DNA of 64,000 bases from Burkholderiales bacterium (GTDB lineage: Bacteria; Pseudomonadota; Gammaproteobacteria; Burkholderiales; Burkholderiaceae_C), in assembly GCA_016000195.1 (NCBI GenBank), contig JAECRO010000002.1:1-64000 (forward strand), read 5' to 3'. Shown here piece after piece: positions 60,698 to 64,000 of this stretch (position 1 is its first letter; each line of letters starts with the position of its first letter). The position numbers and the translations under genes were made by a program. The notes beneath the pieces were generated by a model. That model saw nothing but the letters and a program-made list of their open reading frames with translations. It searched no databases and was not told the origin of the DNA.

Positions 60698-60725
60698 GAG
60701 CGGGCTCGTCAATTTCGGCCCGCTC
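60698..60725 (+). terminator. Inverted repeat after accD
   Basis: GAGCGGGC and GCCCGCTC pair around a 12-base loop, 23 bases past the accD stop. There is no close T run, so it is a weak terminator candidate. Confidence 0.5.
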
Positions 60726-60959
60726 TATCAACGCCTCTAGATTTTTGTTCTAAGCCGTGTTCGGAAAGTTTGATGCGCTGAAGTTGTGCGACCTGGAGAA
60801 AAAGCTGCAGATGACCGCCGCACGCTTTTTGAGCGCTAACAGCGCTGCTGAAATACCTCCAGACACCTCACGACGAAGAGCTTTCGGCCTCATAAAACAG
60901 GCTACAAGCGACTTTTCCGAGGTAAACAAGGGGTAGGCGACCCTTAATCTGCTCAATTT

Positions 60960-61574
60960 TTGAGTCAAGAATCAGTATTTCAGCAGCCTGCTAAAGCAGT
61001 GGATGTCAAATACCTGCCGCAGATGGCCGACCAGACCAGCAGGAGTTACCTGTTCGTGGCCATTGACCGGGCCACGCGCTGGGTGTTCATTGCGGTCAAG
61101 AAAGACAAGACTGCTGCCAGCGCCCGAAGCTTCCTCAAAGCGCTGCACAAGGCCTGCCCGCTCAAGATAGTCAAGCTTTTGACCGACAACGGCAAGGAGT
61201 TCACGGATCGCTTGTTTGCCTCGCGTGAGCGCCAGCCCACAGGGAACCACGAGTTTGACCAGATGTGCCAAGAGCTGGGCATTGAGCACCGCCTGACCAA
61301 GCCTCGCACGCCAAAAACCAACGGCATGGTGGAGCGCTTCAATGGCCGCATCAGCGATGTGCTCAAGACGAACCACTTCAACAGCGCCGAGGATCTGGAG
61401 CAGACCTTGCTGCGCTACGTGGCCTTGTACAACCATCAGCTACCGCAGTCTGCCCTGAAAAGCAAAACCCCGTTGCAAGCCATGAAAGATTGGCACCATT
61501 CCCACCCGCACTTGTTCAACAAGCGACCTTACGATCGTCCGGGATGTGACAGTTACCGACAAGGGCTGGACTGA
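60960..61574 (+). pseudogene. IS481-type transposase, 5'-truncated
   Basis: The 204-residue frame has the integrase core (SYLFVAIDRATRWVFIAVKKDKT, LLTDNGKEFTDRLF, ELGIEHRLTKPRTPKTNGMVERFNGRISDVL) of IS481-family transposases, with D, D and E residues in place. The N-terminal HTH domains (about 100 residues) are absent; the frame starts abruptly after a stretch of unrelated sequence. Short CAGTATTTCAG/CTGAAATACTG pairs lie at about 60972-60983 and 61571-61581 near both ends. It is probably not active. Confidence 0.75.
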
Positions 61575-61594
61575 AATACTGCATCTTGAACGTT

Positions 61595-63016
61595 TCAGAC
61601 AGGCAGTGCAATCAGATCGTGTCCCTGAACTCCAACAATGCGGGCACGGGTGAACTCGCCAACCTTCATGGTTTTGCTGATTTTCTCGGGGGGCAACAGT
61701 TTGACCACGCCATCAATCTCGGGCGCATCCGCATAGGAACGGCCAGTCCCTCCCTTTCGGCCCAGCGCAGGCGCATGGTCTACCAGCACCTGCATGGTCG
61801 CACCAACGCGCTGCTGGAGCTTCTGGCTTGAAACTGCTTCTGCCACAGCCATGAAGCGTGCCCGCCGCTCTTCACGCACCTCCAGCGGGAGCATTCCGGG
61901 AATGTCGTTGGCCGTTGCGCCCTGCACTGCGCTGTAGGCAAAACAACCCGCGCGGTCAATTTTTGCCTCGCGCATGAAATCAAGCAGATGTTCGAATTCA
62001 GCCTCTGTTTCACCAGGAAAGCCGGCAATAAAGGTGCTGCGGATGACAATCTCGGGACACATCTCGCGCCAGCGCGAAATACGTTCCAGATTCTTCTCTC
62101 CGCTGGCGGGCCGCTTCATCCGCTTGAGTACATCCGGATGGCTGTGTTGCAAGGGCACGTCCAGGTAAGGCAGCACCTTGCCGGTTGCCATCAAGGGAAG
62201 AATTTCATCCACGCTTGGATATGGATATACATAATGCAAACGCACCCAGGCACCATAAGGCGCGGCAATATCACCAAGCGCTTGGACCAGTTCAAGCATT
62301 CGGGTTTTGACTGGCCTTCCATCCCAAAAGCCGGTGCGGTACTTGACATCGACGCCATACGCAGAAGTGTCCTGGCTGATGACCAGCAACTCCTTGACAC
62401 CGCCTTCAAACAAAGCACGTGCTTCATTAAGGACGTCGCCAACAGGCCGCGAAACCAGATCACCGCGCATGGATGGAATGATGCAGAACGTGCAGCGATG
62501 GTTGCAGCCTTCACTGATTTTGAGGTAAGCGTAGTGCCGTGGCGTGAGCTTGATGCCCGCTACACCAATGGCATTATTGGGAACCAGATCCACAAACGGA
62601 TCGTGCGGCTTGGGGAGGTTCAGGTGAACCGCATCCATGACCTCCTGGGTTGCATGCGGACCTGTGACAGCCAGAACGCTGGGGTGCATCTGGCGTACCA
62701 GATTGCCGCCGCCATCGCCCATCTTGGCGCCCAGGCAACCGGTCACAATGACCTTGCCGTTTTCAGCCAGCGCCTCGCCAATAGTGTCTAGGCTTTCCCT
62801 GACGGCATCATCAATAAAGCCACAGGTATTGACAATAACCAGGTCTGCGCCCTCGAAGGTTTTGGATGTCTGGTAGCCCTCCGCACTGAGGCGTGTCAGG
62901 ATCAACTCTGAATCAGTCAATGCCTTGGGGCAGCCCAAGCTGACAAAGCCCACGCGTGGCGCGGGCTTGACAGGAAAAACGGGGGGAAAGGGGGATTGGG
63001 AAAGTACTTCGCTCAT
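61595..63016 (-). CDS. rimO: Ribosomal protein S12 methylthiotransferase
   Basis: The 473-residue radical SAM enzyme has [22 protein letters not shown], the CxxxCxxC site in [18 protein letters not shown], and a C-terminal TRAM domain ([17 protein letters not shown]). It adds a methylthio group to an aspartate of S12. It is flanked by transposase remnants on both sides and is intact. Confidence 0.96.
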   Translation of the reverse strand: MSEVLSQSPFPPVFPVKPAPRVGFVSLGCPKALTDSELILTRLSAEGYQTSKTFEGADLVIVNTCGFIDDAVRESLDTIGEALAENGKVIVTGCLGAKMGDGGGNLVRQMHPSVLAVTGPHATQEVMDAVHLNLPKPHDPFVDLVPNNAIGVAGIKLTPRHYAYLKISEGCNHRCTFCIIPSMRGDLVSRPVGDVLNEARALFEGGVKELLVISQDTSAYGVDVKYRTGFWDGRPVKTRMLELVQALGDIAAPYGAWVRLHYVYPYPSVDEILPLMATGKVLPYLDVPLQHSHPDVLKRMKRPASGEKNLERISRWREMCPEIVIRSTFIAGFPGETEAEFEHLLDFMREAKIDRAGCFAYSAVQGATANDIPGMLPLEVREERRARFMAVAEAVSSQKLQQRVGATMQVLVDHAPALGRKGGTGRSYADAPEIDGVVKLLPPEKISKTMKVGEFTRARIVGVQGHDLIALPV

Positions 63017-63278
63017 GACCCTATTGTCTCAGCTCGACTTTATCCATTCAAGCGGCATAACAAAGCGAGTCGATGAAGCGATCAACCAAAGGTTGCGGAA
63101 TTTGGTAGTGCAACATTCGTTCTGTACTTTCCCGAACCACTGAAACAGGACTTACTGCGAATTGTTCCTGAACTTGGTTTTGGATATTTTTATATCAGGC
63201 CCTGCCAGGCCGCCGGAGGCGGCCCCCCTCGGCGATGGATTGGCAAGGCTTGAGCGACACCGAAAAAACGTATTCACC

Positions 63279-63690
63279 ATGGCCCAACGAACCCAACTTG
63301 ATGATGTCAGCAACCCGCTGCTACGCAAGCCTATGCCTGCCTGCTTGCCAACGGACTTGACGGCGCTGGCGAAGCCTTGCGAATCCTGGTCAACGAAGCG
63401 TCCCGCATTGAACGTGCCCAGCACCTGCAGGCGACACCTTACGAGCGATCTGCCCAGCGCGTGGACTACGCCAACGGCTACAAATCCAAAACGGTGCTGA
63501 CCCGATTGGGCGAGGTCACCTTTGAGGTGCCACAAGTGCGTTCGGGCGGCTTTTATCCCAGCGCACTGGAGCGCGGTAGCCGCTCGGAACAGGCCATGAA
63601 TCTGGCGCTGGCCGAGATGTATGTGCAGGGCGTGTCCACCCGCAAAGTCATCACCGTCTTGCAAAAGCTGGTGGGGCCGGAAGAAGTGGC
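63279..63690 (+). pseudogene. IS256-type transposase fragment
   Basis: The codons for LANGLDGAGEALRILVNEASRIERA, PYERSAQRVDYANGYKSKTV, FEVPQVRSGGFYPSALERGSRSEQAMNLALAEMYVQGVSTRKV match the N-terminal region of IS256 (mutator-type) transposases. An early frameshift near 63330 separates the start MAQRTQLDDVSNPLL from the rest, and the catalytic domain is lost at the join with an IS3 fragment. Confidence 0.8.
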
Positions 63691-63701
63691 TCCGTTTGTT
63701 G

Positions 63702-64000
63702 GTGGTGGGCTGGAGCATGAGGGACAACATGCAGGCCAACACGGTGACGGATGCGCTGCGCATGGCGTGGTTCCGGCGTCGGCCAGCGCCTGGCCTGATC
63801 TTTCATTCGGACCGCGGCAGCCAGTATTGCAGCCATGAATTTCAAGCGGCCCTGAAAGGCTACGAGATGAAATCGTCAATGAGCCGCAAAGGCAATTGCT
63901 GGGACAACGCACCCACCGAAAGCTTGTGGGGCCGATTAAAGGTCGGCAGGCTCTACGGCAGAAAGTTTGCCACTCGCCGCGAGGCCATGGACGAGGTCAT
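63702..64000 (+). pseudogene. IS3-type OrfB transposase fragment (runs off the right edge)
   Basis: From about 63702 the frame reads VVGWSMRDNMQANTVTDALR, RPAPGLIFHSDRGSQYCSHEFQ and WDNAPTESLWGRLKVGRLYG, the rve core of IS3-family OrfB, with the D and E motifs. Its 5' part is missing where it joins the IS256 fragment. It continues past the window. Confidence 0.8.

Noticed and set aside
60750-60968. 72-residue minus-strand frame between accD and the IS481 remnant
   Set aside because: No ribosome site or recognised family; it lies in DNA next to a truncated transposase and is likely noncoding debris.

Overview
This window looks like the chromosome of a betaproteobacterium of the family Comamonadaceae, most like Polaromonas. 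The evidence is high G+C, the gene order mdh/gntR-sdhCDAB-sdhE-gltA-lysR-leuC-(entericidin)-leuD-leuB-asd-fimV-truA-trpF-trpB-trpA-accD, the order pcnB-folK, and a short dispersed repeat (core GCTATnAAATnAATAGC followed by GCTTGCGCCCGT) that I associate with this group. The genus is an inference; no rRNA or tRNA gene was recognised.

Layout. Positions 1-8.2 kb hold housekeeping genes: the 5' part of edd, an OmpA-type lipid-anchored or membrane protein, chaC, a lipoprotein Cu/Zn superoxide dismutase, pdxH, folK-pcnB-HAD hydrolase-hda on the minus strand, and purM. From 8.2 to 13.8 kb lies an accessory stretch: an MNT/HEPN toxin-antitoxin pair, a REP-type tyrosine transposase element with inverted ends, a brnT/brnA pair, an MFS transporter, an isochorismatase-like and a DJ-1-like protein, and a deletion-scarred GlxA-type regulator. 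From 13.8 to 24.4 kb come a SirB1-type protein, murJ, rpsT, a DUF3579 protein, argD-argF, an aldehyde dehydrogenase behind a sigma-54-like promoter, a broken DUF779 gene with a CRISPR-repeat-like insert, and feoAB behind a Fur-like site. From 24.5 to 28 kb an SDR and an FAD monooxygenase flank the ruins of a type III restriction-modification locus; both mod and res are reduced to stubs, while the HEPN/MNT pair between them is intact.

From 28 to 47 kb is the central-carbon block: acnA, acnB, a CoA-lyase-like protein, mdh, a GntR regulator, sdhCDAB, sdhE and gltA. It is interrupted by trhP, a second RAYT that carries REP palindromes inside its own reading frame, and a group II intron placed just past the acnB terminator. 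From 47 to 60.7 kb is the amino-acid block: LysR, leuCDB with an entericidin-like lipoprotein between leuC and leuD, asd with a threonine-rich mini-ORF in front, fimV, truA, trpFBA and accD. The right end (60.7-64 kb) holds rimO between transposase remnants of the IS481, IS256 and IS3 types.

The genes supply aconitase, malate and succinate dehydrogenase and citrate synthase for the TCA cycle, plus leucine, tryptophan, arginine and aspartate-family synthesis. The most unusual features are the dispersed repeat written into coding sequences (acnA, trpF, the CoA-lyase-like gene, a RAYT and others), the decayed type III RM locus with a surviving HEPN/MNT pair, and the structured insert in the DUF779 gene.
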